This document shows, one piece after another, positions 49,010 through 61,199 of a stretch of DNA of 64,000 nt. Every line of letters starts with the position of its first letter. Position 1 is the stretch's first letter. The stretch lies in contig CM038912.1 of NCBI GenBank assembly GCA_021904315.1, positions 19,975,501 through 20,039,500 of the forward strand, read 5' to 3'. The position numbers and the translations under genes were made by a program. The notes below the pieces were generated by a model, which saw only the letters and a program-made list of their open reading frames with translations, did no database searches and had not been told where the DNA came from. Source of the DNA: Sphagnum magellanicum. Its lineage: Eukaryota > Streptophyta > Sphagnopsida > Sphagnales > Sphagnaceae.

Positions 49010-49985
49010 AGGACGATGAGCTCTGGCTCATCATCTTGGGTTTTTTTCATTGTAGGTACATTTGAAACCAAGACGACAAGCTCCATTCATCATCTTGGTT
49101 TTTTGTGTGTGTTGCAGGCTCTTAAATCATGATGACGAGTTGTGTTCATTGTCGTGGATTTTTATTTTAAAGTAACCTCAAACTTAGGATGAACAAACAT
49201 AGCTCATCATCCTTGTTCTTTTTTTATGTTGTAAATTCTAAAACCGCAACAATGAACATTGCATTTGTCATTGTGATTTTCTCTTGTTTAGCTTGTAAGA
49301 CTAGGACATTGTGCTCGTCATCTTAGTTTCTTTTTTTTTGTGTTCCAAGCTTTGAGACCACAACAATGAACCATGTTTGTCGTGGTGGTTTTTTTTTTTT
49401 CTATTGTTTAACTTGTAAGACCAGGATGATGAGCCTAGCTTGTCATCCTAGTCTTTTTTTGTGTTATAGGTTCTAAAACCACGATAACAAGCCATGTTTG
49501 TCATGGTGGTTTTTTTCTATTGTTTTGCATGTAAGATTAGGACGATGAGCGAGAGCTCATCATCTTGGTCTTCTTTTGTGTTGTAAGATCTAAAACCATG
49601 ACAACAAACAATTCTCATGGTGGTGGTTATATTTTTTGTTGTTTAGTTTGTAAGACTAGGATAATGAACATAGCTTGTTGTCCTGGTTTTTTTTGTGTTG
49701 CAAGCTATGAAACCACAATGATGAGTGTCGCACTTGTTGTGGTGGTTTTTTTATTTGTGCAACTTGTAAGACCAAGATGACGAGCCTAGTTTTTTCTGTG
49801 TGTTGCAAATTCTGAAACCACAATGACAATCACAATGTTCATTGTCGTGGTTTTTTTTTATTGCATAGCCTACAAGAGCAAGACAATGAGTGTAGCTCGT
49901 CGTCCTAGTTTTTTTGTGTGTTGTAGGCTTTGAAATTAGGGCAATGAGCAGTGGGCTTGTTGGAGTGGTTGTTTTTTCTCTACTA
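49010..49985. repeat. Serial array of about 17 alternating hairpins
   Basis: Roughly every 58-65 bp an imperfect palindrome of 28-42 bp appears, separated by T-rich spacers (TTTTTTTGTGTTGTAGGCT type). Two kinds alternate. Type A has AGACTAGGACGATGAGC facing GCTCATCATCTTGGTCTT, for example near 49418-49457 and 49532-49573. Type B has AAACCACAACAATGA facing TTGTCGTGGTGGTTT, for example near 49355-49392 and 49475-49513. One unit near 49768 has lost its second arm. Both strands have open frames through parts, but these shift and are T-rich, so coding is unlikely. The array lies inside the left half of the composite repeat. Confidence 0.8.
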
Positions 49986-50939
49986 TTGCCTACAATGACC
50001 ACTATGACTTGATGATTTTATTTTTTTTGTTGTTGCCTGCAAAATCATTTGAATTTTTTTTCTCTTCATTGGGTCTTGCAAACAGGCATCTTGGTAAGTT
50101 TTTCTTGAACTCTTGCCTTCAAAGAGTGGTGCTCTTCTTGGTTGTTATTATTATAGTGCAGTTTTTTTGGGTTTTTTTTTTTGTTTTTTCATGTTGGTAA
50201 TAAAGTTTAAATTAATTAGCTAGTGTCTTCATTTTTTTGGGCATTTTGGGTTTTTTGTTAGATGCATATTCGAATGAAAGCAAAAAATGGTGTAGGAAAT
50301 TAGCAAGCTCGATATGAGTTTACAAGTGACATTGGAGGTGTTATGAAAGAGGAGATGTAGAGGTTGGGATGATTGGATAACAAACGAAAGATGCGATTGC
50401 ATTGGTTCCAAATGGGAATATTGAGGAGGGAATGCAAGCTAATGTTGAGGTTGGGGAAACATTTGCTACTATAGATGTTAGTAGAATTGAAGTTGAATTA
50501 TAGAGAATTATTGACATGATAGAGGATTAAAAAATTATAGCTCCTAGCCAATAAAATGCAAATGGGGATGTTGAACTTCATGCTCAAATTGATGGAAGTG
50601 ACATATTGTACCTTATTTATTATAATTAATTGCCCCACCCATCTTCTCAACTAGGGTTTTTTTTTGTCAAATTTGTGATTACAATGCCTTCCTTACTTGT
50701 GATCCTTAAACCTTTGCTTGCCCCACCTTTTTTCTCTATGGAAAAGGTGGGTGGGGCATTTTTTTTTTGTTTAAGTTTGTAGGCAATACATTTAGATTTT
50801 GTAGGAGATATTGTTATTTTTAGGGTTTGTTTCTTTTTATGCAAATTTCAACACTAAGTTTAACAATACCTTCATCGTGTAGGGCATAACCTTCATCCAA
50901 GATATTAATTCACACATTAGGTTTTATGTTTTTGTTTTT
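49986..50939. other. T-rich interior of the composite repeat
   Basis: No complete gene. Around 50400-50600 a plus-strand frame (GNIEEGMQANVEVGETFAT) reads like old coding sequence but is broken by stops. A CCCCACC...GGTGGGTGGGGC inverted repeat lies at about 50720-50756. Confidence 0.4.
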
Positions 50940-51830
50940 TTGGTTTTAGATGTGGTTGCCCCTACCTTGATTACCATAAAAGGTGTACATTGGGCAAAAT
51001 ATGGGCCCAAATTTGCTTATAACATTGATGGGTGTGATATAACCAAGTACAACTTAATGCAACATTTGTGGGTGTCTCACAATGTTACCATGGACCTGGG
51101 TAAGCCTCGATACCCATCTATTTAAGAGTAGGGCCCAAGGGTTCAAGATTACGCAACAATGAATGTGTGGGTTTTGAGCAACCTTTTGGCCTGGTTTCAT
51201 CGCAATGAGTAAACAACTATTGCTAGGATTAGGAGGCATGCATTCCTGGAATGGGATAAGTTCTAGGTTGATTTATAATAGACACCTGAGGTGTTTAAGC
51301 CCGCATTTGTCAGGTTAACGTCTAGTCACATTCTTTGACTTCTTGGCATGATTACATGGGGTGTGGGGCCATCCCTTTCAATGTGCAAGCCAAGCGGGAG
51401 CACGATGAAGACCTTGCATTTGTGATTCGAACGATTCAATCTAGATATGCAAAAGCATTCATAAATGCTTGGATGGAGTGTAACTAAAAGTTTGCATCAA
51501 ATAAAAACAATGCAATGTAAAGTGATTGGCCTCGTTATGTAATACCATGATTCAAGAATGATTCATGGTCGGTAAGTTTCCAACAATGCCATATTGAATT
51601 TTACTTGAATTTTAGGTTTTAAAATTCATATGCAATATTTATTGTATTGTGTTGTTTGTTTTAAAGTTTGAAGCACCACTAGGGTGGTGTTTATGGCTGA
51701 TGATATGGACGCAACACTGGCCAATTGCAGGGTATTTACACAATAACACGCCCATGATGCAGAGGTTGCATCAACGCGGTATAGGAGGGCCAATGGGATC
51801 CCATCCCCTTTGAATAGTGACACAAATTAG
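50940..51830 (+). pseudogene. Decayed unidentified transposon-type ORF
   Basis: The plus strand begins with an open segment of about 60 codons containing YNIDGCDITKYNLMQHLWVS, where a Cys and an HL...H arrangement recall half of a C2H2 or BED-type zinc finger. After a stop, shifted frames keep protein-like wording (ATMNVWVLSNLLAWFHRNE, ARIRRHAFLEWDKF, FKPAFVRLTSSHIL, and FVIRTIQSRYAKAFINAW near 51.42 kb). Stops and frameshifts make it non-functional. I cannot name the family. It sits within the composite repeat and could derive from its own coding region. Confidence 0.5.
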
Positions 51831-52149
51831 TTTATCCCACTTTTGATTAGGGTGTTATTTTGGTTTTTAAAATTTAAAGTAACAATTTATTTTTGAAGCA
51901 ACCTTAATCAAAAGTTTATGACATGTTCCCAACTTTAGGATGGGGTTGTTTTGGACTTGGGCATTTTTTGCACATTTTTATAACACATTTCACCCATGTT
52001 TTTTTATTTAAAGCATTTTATCCTCATTTTACACCATTTTGTGTTAATAGTTAGAAATATATTCTCACATATTATTATATGTATGCTTGATAAAATTATT
52101 AAAAAATGATTCTAATTTTACATTCAAACCAAAAAATCTTTCTTTACCT

Positions 52150-53310
52150 CAAAAAATTAGGAGTTCAAACCTAAAAGGAAAGTAATACCCTCATGAGGGT
52201 ATTTTGTAGACACCATCGATTGAGTTATTTTGGTCTAAGCTATTGGAAAGGTAATGCTTATGCTTCGTATGATTCAATGCACATATAATACCTTTATTAG
52301 GGTATATTAAAAATCCTTTGGGCTCCATAACATATTAAAAAATCCTAAAGGGGTATTGCATAGCGCTAACAAAACCTAGAAGGAACATAATATGTACCCT
52401 TATGAGGATATTTTGTAAACAGTATGGATTAAATTATTTTGGTTTAGGCTATTAGAGGGGTATTGTTTATGCTTAAAAATATTGAATGCATGAACAATAC
52501 CTTTCTTAAGGTATATAAAAAATATTTTGGGCTCCATAACATATTTAAAAAATCCTAAAGGGGTATTGCATAGCGCTAACAAAACCTAGAAAGAACATAA
52601 TATGTACCCTTATGAGGATATTTTGTAAACAATATGGATTAAATTATTTTGGTTTAGGCTATTAGAGGGGTATTGTTTATGCTTAAAAATATTGAATGCA
52701 TGAACAATACCTCTCTTAAGGTATATAAAAAATATTTTGGGCTCCATCACATATCTATTGAAACCTAGAAAAATATTGCAAAGGTAAAACCTACAAGGAA
52801 AACAATACCTTCTTTGGGGTAATTTACAAACACCATGGGCACAATTATTTTAGTTTGGGCTATCAAAAGGGTATTTGTTCATGCCCAAAACTACTCAATT
52901 CACATGCACTACACTTCTTTGGGTACCCCATAAAACCTTTGGGCTCCATAACACAATTTTGGAATTTGAAAAGGTATTACATAGCCTTAATAAAACCTAG
53001 AAAGATAACAATACCCACATCATTTTGTAATAATATCATAAACCATGAAACAAAAGAATTTTTTTAAGATACTTATTTTATGCCCATTATATCATACCAG
53101 ACATATTAATTCAAATAAATGAGGGTATTGCAAAGTTCTTCACATTGATGGTAAAATGTCACTTGAACAAAGTTATGGAGTTTAAATGCAATACCTACAT
53201 CATCTTGGGATATTTGCAATCACTATGAAACTTGGAAGGGTATTACATAGCCTTACCAAAACTTAAAGGAACACAATACATGCATCATATTATGACAATA
53301 TCTTAAACCA
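52150..53310 (+). repeat. Tandem array of about 209-bp units (left arm)
   Basis: The landmark GCTCCAT(A/C)A appears at 52322, 52531, 52741 and 52943, giving periods of 209, 210 and 202 bp. Each unit contains a GGGGTATTG...CAATACC pairing, AAACCTA(G/C)A(A/G)GG, an inverted ATACCCTNATNAGGGTAT core, and GATTAAATTATTTTGGTTTAGGCTAT. The middle two copies are nearly identical and the outer ones more diverged, as expected from unequal exchange. The same unit occurs in the opposite orientation at 59.33-60.87 kb. Confidence 0.88.
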
Positions 53311-53316
53311 TGATAC

Positions 53317-53445
53317 AAATGAAGGTATTATCAAGTTGGTCACATTAATGGTAAAAGGTGATGAAACTATCACTAAATGAAGGTATTATCAAGTTGGTCA
53401 CATTAATGGTAAAAGGTGATGAAACTATCACTAAATGAAGGTATT
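53317..53445. repeat. 58-bp tandem duplication
   Basis: Two essentially identical 58-bp units start at 53317 and 53375 (AAATGAAGGTATTATCAAG), with a partial third at 53433. A very recent local duplication at the inner edge of the left array. Confidence 0.92.
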
Positions 53446-55828
53446 GTAGTTGCACATTAAACTTTGTTGAAGTAAACCTTATACCATCAATATGGCAAAT
53501 ATTGTAATACTTTATAACAATACTTTTGCCATTTATGAGTTTAAAAATATCTTTCAACTATATTTAATGTTTATTTTAAAAATTTAACATAAAATAATCA
53601 TTAAAATATTGTATGTATAAGAATAAAAGTAATAATAAATTCACATTATTTAATTAATATATCATTTTTTGATATATTGTAAAATAAATTTTACATAGAG
53701 ATAAGAAAATACATTGATTATACATGATATTAGATACTTATATTTCAAAATTCAATTAAAACCTTAATTCTTAAACCTTAACCTTTAACCTTGATTAAAA
53801 GAAGTCAGGGTTCTTACTTAAGGATTTTTTTTATGTTCTAAAAAAAAAAAACAACGAGGAAGATGATTTTGCTAATGTTAGGGTTGATGAAAAATGCCTA
53901 TTGCTTGCTTGGTAGCATTGGTTAGTGATACAATGCATTGTTATGTTGTAAAAAATTCCAGTTGCATTTTGGAGATAGCATAATTCAACAATGTAGGAGG
54001 TTTTAATTTTGCAAGGAAGAGACAATGGATATAGGTAGCAAGTGACCTTATGCAATATCAAATTCTATGATGATTAAAAAACATTTGCAATGGACCATTG
54101 CTTGAAAAAGGGGGAACATCTAATGTTTACTCTTATTAAAATGATTATTTTGGTGTTCATATCTTTAATGAATTTAATTTTGAAAGGGTAATCCTTAAAG
54201 GTTTATCAAGTTAAAAACTTAGGTAACAACTTGATTATATTCAATTAAAGTAAGATGATGACATCATTGAATTAGGGATATCTGAGAAGTAGAAACCACT
54301 TGGAACTAGGATGCATGAAAATGGAGTTTGGGCACATTCAACCAATGTCCAAAATGATCATAATACTAGTTTTTTATCATCCTAAACAAGTCTAGTCACA
54401 TGAGATAACATACAGATCATATGCATGAAGGACATGATTTGTTGCAACCTTAGTGTTGGGCTCGTGACCAAGGCAAAGGCTTGCAAAGGTGTGAGCCAAG
54501 AATGAAGCATGGGAGTCACACTTCATGTTCTTGGGAGTGTAGGAGAGTGTGAGGGAATGAACCCACGCACTCCCAAATGGGCTCACACTTTGAGAGTTGG
54601 AGTTCCGATGGATTTTCGAATTTTTAGAAAACGATTGATCATTGAAAGGGTCAAAACTTATTAAATTGAAGATTTCCTTATACTGTTGGAAAGCTCTTGA
54701 GACTTAAATGTCTAAAATGAACTCACATGACCCATTTGGATATTTAAAACATAAGTTATGGCCAAAAGAAGGGATGGGAGTCAAATTGCCAATTTGACTC
54801 CCAACCACTAAAAGTCAGGAATCGCTGTGATTCACTTGTGTGTAGGTGGTGTGCAACATATCGTTAGAAAGCTCCCAACAAGGGTTATAACTTTGCTTTA
54901 AACCTCACCTCAATTGGAGGTTTGTAAAAGAAGTTATGGGCTTCCAAAGTTGTAAAAGTCCCAGTTTCGAGAATTTCGGGAATTTCGAAACTACCAACTT
55001 GGGAGTATCGGAACAAAATGACATTTGGGTGTAGGCCCTGTGGCTAAGCATAGAGAATAATATAAGGGGGAAAGTGGTGGTTTCCTTTAAGTTCAGGCCG
55101 TGGTGAGTTTTGTGAGTCCGTGTTTGTTCATGGTTCATTCATGCACTGAAAGTGCTCTAATTATGCATTAACCAACTTGTTATTTTGTTTGTGTAGGTTC
55201 ATGTGAATATTTGACCCATTTATCACTCATCCTAATCCCCATCTTGGAATTCCAGCACGCCCCCCTACCTTCGAAATGTTACGAGCCAGGGAGCGTACCC
55301 CAACTCCTTATCCTTCCGCTATTTTCACCTTTGGACTCGTAGTTAACTCTATCAAGGAGTTTGGGGTTGTGTCATGATTTCTATTAGCCATTTGACCAAC
55401 TACTCGATGCCCATGTCTTCTCCTGGAGAATCTACTCCATTTTTTTATCGAAACGTCGATTTAATGGTCTAGGTGGTGAGCATTTTAAGTTAGTTCCATT
55501 CACAACAAAATCATTGTTGTGGTCAATGAAAGATGGAAGATTCAACATCATCATGTTTTATGTAGTAGTAATTTAATGCCAATAATTATAGTGTTGTCTA
55601 ACTTTTTGGTGGAATATACACAAAGAATTGCACGATGGGTGTAGTCATAATCAAATGAGCCAAAAAACACCTCAAGCAACTGCCAAAATTCTATAAAAAT
55701 TGTAATTTTGTTAGATATATTTTTGTGGTGCCATTTTAATGTCATGTTAATCATGCAATGTAATGCTAATTGACTAATATGAAGAATTCAAAGCAAAAAT
55801 TCAAAAAAAATAATTTTGGGTTTTGGTT
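53446..55828. other. Spacer between inverted arrays (left part)
   Basis: No gene. The AT-rich stretch 53580-53770 resembles 58240-58430 in the same orientation. From about 54400 to 55450 the sequence is less AT-rich, with a TATAAGGGGG word near 55060 and a CGAGAATTTCGGGAATTTCGAA palindrome near 54968. It could be a retroelement LTR remnant, but I find no primer-binding site, polypurine tract or second LTR. Confidence 0.4.
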
Positions 55829-56013
55829 CCTAGTGATGACATTCTTCATTTTGCACATTAAAATTCTTTAAAATTCTTCATTTAGCACCTTGTCATAATA
55901 TTCTTTACCCGCGAATGTTTACCAAATTACACTGGTTGATCTATAAATTTTTTTAAAATTCTTGCTTCTTTGGGCTTCCATAACATTCTCGCACCAAGAA
56001 TGTCATAACTATG
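55829..56013. mobile_element. hAT-type MITE, copy 1 (185 bp)
   Basis: Non-autonomous element with terminal inverted repeats CCTAGTGATGACATTCTT and AAGAATGTCATAACTATG (16 of 18 bases pair), flanked on both sides by the 8-bp target duplication TTTTGGTT (55821-55828 and 56014-56021). The interior is almost identical to copy 2 at 59581-59775. It has no coding capacity. The 8-bp duplication suggests mobilisation by a hAT transposase. Confidence 0.93.
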
Positions 56014-59000
56014 TTTTGGTTTTAATAAAGGACCTTTGAGCTTGAACAACAATTGCATCACAAGTAGTCAATTTTACAAATTACTAAGTTAAAGACTTTC
56101 TTTATAAAAATATTTTGAGGAGAAAAAATTGAAATGATGTTCATTGATTATCCACATTAATAAAACATTCACAATTTGAAAGTTATGAAATTTTAAAATT
56201 TTAAAAATTAAAAATCTATTGAACAAAATTTTAAAATTTCAAGAATCCTTTACCACATGTAAATGGGGTGTAATGTACATGACATCTAAAAAAAAGTTGT
56301 AGTTTATGAAACAATAAAATAAAACATTAAGTAATTAACATATTTTCATACAATTTAAAATTAAAATAATTTTTCAAAATGAAATGCAAAATTTGGTAGA
56401 ATTTGTACACTTTTTAAACATTTTTAGTTATTTATGAAAAGTTATGAAGTGATGTATTGAAAAAAAATATGTATTTTTAGTAACATATTGCAAAAGATTT
56501 CATCCCAAAAGTCCTTTATATGATAAATTGAAAATGACCACAAAAAGGATTACACTCCTTGAGTCCTTTGTCATTGTTGGTTCATTTGATTGTGATCGCA
56601 CCTCAGTTGAGTCATGTTCAATTTCTCAAGGTGTCAAGAGCATTGCATAAGAATTTGGCCTTCACAAAATTTTTGAATCCACACAAACTTTGGCATGGTT
56701 TCCAAGAGCTTATGAACATTTTCATACCCAACTATTTTTTAGTCCAAATCATATTCGAAATGAGATTTGAAGGTTTCTCAAAGGCTTTTCAAAATAAACC
56801 TTTTTCTGTGAACAAAGAGCAACTCGAGCATTAACTCCTTGTAGTCAACTATCATCTTTAAAACATTATGGAAGTTAATTATATTGTTGTTGTTTCTTTC
56901 TGTTGTTGCAATGATAGCGGTGTCGTGGGACATGGAGAGTTTACTTCCTCCGCCCTATGATTTATTGGAACGTTTCCATGTTTTTTAGAGCACATTTTAG
57001 TTTTTCATCGCAAAAGAAGTTTGGGCCTATCCAAGTGCTTGCATATGAGTGTTTGGAAGGATTATTTGAAGTTGTTTATAATGTTGTCACCAAATCAAAC
57101 ATTTGTTTACAACATTGTTGCTGCACTTCATCATCATTTGGTTAAAAAAACTCCACCTCGAATATATTGTTAGTTTGATGGGTAGAGAGTCTCTAGCAAA
57201 CTAGAGAGTAGGCAATTTCCTTCTTCCTATTTGTTTGTTAATTAAAAGAAGCATGACAATTGTGTGTTTATTGTGCAACTAATGTGGGACATTACCTAAT
57301 GTGGAGGAACCAAAGGTTACATCTAGTATATATTATAAATCTTCATTGCTAGTATTTTGTTACAAAATTCCAAAGCCTTAGATTAAAAGTAACAACTTAC
57401 ATAATTTATATATTGGTTACATGGTGCACTATTTTCACTTTTCATTTTGAAATTTTGCAATTGTACATGAAGAATTTAACTCACAACTCATTTGGATTAC
57501 AACCCACTAATTATGGCCATTGATAAGGTTATTACCTTAATTTTGTTACAAAATTTGCAAGGAATATGGTGTGATAATGTGTTGATTTTGAGCCAATTGA
57601 TTAGGTAAATGATTTTGAAAGGTTTTAAGACTTACCTATCATTTCACTCTACATGTTTAAATTTCTAGTTTTCATGAAGTCATTGCATATCAATAGGTAT
57701 TCAAGGAAAGCCACAACAAAAAGAGTAAAAAAAATTATAAAATCTAACCCAAATTTGGGTTTTCAAAAACTTTCTAAATTAATATTGCACATTCAATGTT
57801 ACACATTAACCACAACATTGCCAATGCCTTCAATGGGTTGATGATTCCTAGAAAAAATCATGTAATGTAACAACCACCTTTGATGTAAGGGATGCATGAA
57901 AATGGAGACAAAATTGTGACCAAAAATTTATTTCGGGTTTAACTTTTTGTAAATTGATAGTATTTTAGTTTATAATCATCATAAATGCAAGGATTTAAAT
58001 AGTGGATCCTAGGTAAAATCATGTTGCATCCATTATAAGATGATTACATACCCGAGTCCAATTGATGAACCTAACTATTACTTTTAGAGTATTTGGAACA
58101 CAAATTTTAAACAACCATAATTGGAAGAAATTTCAAGGTGCTAGAAGCCTCATCTAAAGAATGCAACTCTAAAGAATACCCCACCTTTGCCCCACCTTCC
58201 TCCTCCATCAAATGTTTAATTAAAATTTCTACCAAGTTAAAATGATTATGCAAATATTATATTTCTAGAAATGAAAATATATATAATTTCACACATTAAT
58301 AAACTAAGTATATCATCATTTACTACATTGTAAACTAAAATTTACATATAATTAATTTACAAGGACCAAACTTACATAATATTAGTAATTTATATTTCAA
58401 ACTTGAATTAAAATATTTCAATTTACATAGAAATAATATTCAATTATGTGCATTAATAAAATATACAACATTAATAACTTATCATTTGAAATTTTAAAAT
58501 TTTCATTAAAAATAAATTTTACAAAAAAAATTGCATTATACATAACCATGGGTTTATATATATAATTTAAATTTAATATATAATTTTTAATCAATTTTTA
58601 TCATATTAAAAATAAATATGAAGACATTTATATGTATTAAAATGAATCAACAATATAATTCCATAATATCATTAATTATATATAATTTATTTTTTGATAT
58701 GTTATAAATAAAAATATATTTAAACCAATATTTTAAGCCAATATTATACATCATAAAAAATAAATTTTACATAAGGATTTGTGGTATATCTTTATAAGAT
58801 ATAAAATATTATTGACCTAAAATATAATTATTTTAGGCTGCAAATTATTTATTATATGTCAAAAGAAATTTAAATAAAATTTCAATCATACATAAGATTA
58901 ATATATGGGAGAGACCATTTTTATTATTATGTGAACCATTAAAAGAAAAAAACCATTAAAAACCATGTGCTTTAATTATTTTTTAAAAAAATGCATCAAA

Positions 59001-59332
59001 ATCTTATTGAAATTTTATTATATTAAAGACTTTATGTTTTTATTTTTTGAAATGAGTTTATAATTTTAAGAGGGAAAAACATAAATATGTACATCATTGA
59101 AAAAATGTTAAATATGAATTTTTAATTTTTTGATTTTGACAAATTTTGAATTCTAACATGAATTACTAAATTTTACATTAAACCTTAAACCATTGTACCA
59201 TCAATGTGACCAATTTTGCATTATGTTCATTTTTATATATGTTAACTCATATTGTAAAGTGAATAAATAATTTTGAAAACATAAATTTCATGATATATTA
59301 ATGGGGAATCAAATATTTAAAAAATGTTTTTA
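56014..59332. other. Spacer between inverted arrays (right part)
   Basis: AT-rich. A plus-strand open frame at 56559-56834 and another at 56957-57145 show somewhat protein-like composition but match nothing I know. From 58200 to 59200 the sequence is nearly all A and T. Part of it (58240-58430) echoes 53580-53770 directly. Confidence 0.35.
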
Positions 59333-60870
59333 TGTTTCGTGGTGAATGCAAATATCCCATGATGATGTAGGTATTACATTTAAACTCCATAATTTTGTTC
59401 AAGTGACCTTCTACCATTAATGTGAAGAACTTTGCAATACTTTCATTTACTTGAATCAACTTGTAGGGCATGCTATATTGAACATGGAATAAATATTTTT
59501 AAAAATATCCTTTTGTTTCATGGTTTAAGATATTATCACAATATGATGTAAATATTGCTTTCCTTTTAGGTTTTGGTATGCATAGTTATGACATTCTTCA
59601 TTTTGCACATTAAAATTCTTTAAAATTCTTCATTTAGCACCTTGTCATAACATTCTTTACCCGCGAATGTTTACCAAATTACACTGGTTGATCTATAATT
59701 TTTTTAAAAATTCTTTAAAATTCTTGCTTCTTTGGGCTTCCATAACATTCTCGCACCAAGAATGTCATAACTATGTTGGTATGGTTATGCAATACCCTTG
59801 CAAGTTTCAAAAACTATGTTATAGAGCCTAAATGATTTTTGGGATACCTTAAAAGGGGGTAATGCATGTGCATTGAACATTCCTATGAATGAGCAATACC
59901 CCTTTGATAATCTAAACCAAAATAATTTGGCCCATGTTGGTAAGGCTATGTAATACTCTTTTAAATTTGAAAAGATATGTTATGGAACTCAATGTATTTC
60001 TAAGATAACTTATAAAGGGTATTGCAGGTGTATTATGTAGTTTTGAGCATGAGCAATACCCCTTCAATAGTGTAAAACGATGGTGTTTAATTATTGAATA
60101 CCCTAATGAGGGTATTAGTTTCCTTGTAATTTTTAGTATGATTATGCAATACCCTTGTGAGTTTTAAAAGATATGTTATGGAACCCAATGTATTTATGGG
60201 ATACCCTACAAGGGGGTAATGCATGTGCATTGAGTATTCCTTGCCATAAACAATACCCCTTTAATAGTTTAAATTAAAATAATTTAGCCCATGGTGTTAC
60301 TACATACCCCAAGCATGGTATTGTTTTGCTTGTAGGTTTTGGTAGGGCTATGTAATACCCTTCCACATTTCAAGTTATGGAGCCCAATCACAAGTTTCAA
60401 AAGATATGTTATAGAGCCCAATGTATTTCTAGGATACCCTACGAAAGGTATTGCAAGTGTATTGAGTAAGTTTGGGCATGAACAATACCCTTCTAAAAGC
60501 AACGTAGACCTTTGGTGTTGAATTACAAAATACCTTAATGAAGGTATTGGTTTCTTTGTAGATTTTGGTAGGGTTACGCAATACCCCTCCATGTGTTAGA
60601 AGATATGTTATGGAACCCAATGTATTTTTGGGATACCCTGAAAGGGGTATTGCATGTTCATTGAGTCTTTTTGGGCATGAACAATACCCTTTTAATAGCC
60701 TAAACCAAAATAATTCAGCCCATGGTGTTTGCAATGTAGCCCAATGAGAGCATTGCATTCTTTATAAGATTTGGTAAGGTTAAGTAATGCCTTTTCAATT
60801 GTCGAATTGTCGAAAGATATGATATGAAACCCAAACTATTTTAAGGATGTCTAGAATGGGGCATTGCACG
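59333..60870 (-). repeat. Tandem array of about 200-bp units (right arm, inverted)
   Basis: The landmark ATATGTTAT(G/A)GA(A/G)CCCAATGTATTT recurs near 59815, 59970, 60170, 60404, 60604 and, degraded, 60815. Reverse-complemented, the units match those at 52.15-53.31 kb. The clearest pairing is 59333-59457 against 53109-53233, about 125 bp with only scattered differences. Copy 2 of the MITE interrupts one unit here. Confidence 0.85.
59581..59775. mobile_element. hAT-type MITE, copy 2 (195 bp)
   Basis: Perfect 18-bp terminal inverted repeats CATAGTTATGACATTCTT and AAGAATGTCATAACTATG, with a perfect 8-bp target duplication TTGGTATG (59573-59580 and 59776-59783). It sits inside one unit of the right-hand array. 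The uninterrupted target (TTTTGGTA..G.TATG followed by AATACCC) is present in neighbouring units, for example near 60348 and 60566, and inverted near 53245-53262. It is about 10 bp longer than copy 1 because of an extra TTTAAAATTC-like internal repeat. Confidence 0.96.
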
Positions 60871-61199
60871 TTCATTGAATATTTTGCTTTATGAACTTGA
60901 ATACAACATGCACTAAATGCGTTTAAATTGAATTAAAGCTTTGTATTGCTTTAATTATCCACTTGGTTTGCAATACCCCCATGGAAAACACTCTCTGAGC
61001 AAAACTTGCAATACGAATATATAGGGGGTGTTAAATACTTTAATCGTCCCCTTATTTGTTTGTTTGAGTGAACAAGAGCAAGCTCCATGCAATACTTTCA
61101 TTTTTCATCGTTGTCAACTGTTGGGCGTCTATTGGAGTGACAACCATGTAGGTAGGTGTAGCCATGTAGGTGGGGTTTGGTAGGTACTTACTTAAAGTG

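Noticed and set aside
54400-55450. Possible LTR retrotransposon end
   Set aside because: The composition and a TATAAGGGGG word suggest an LTR, but no second LTR, primer-binding site, polypurine tract or pol-like translation was found.
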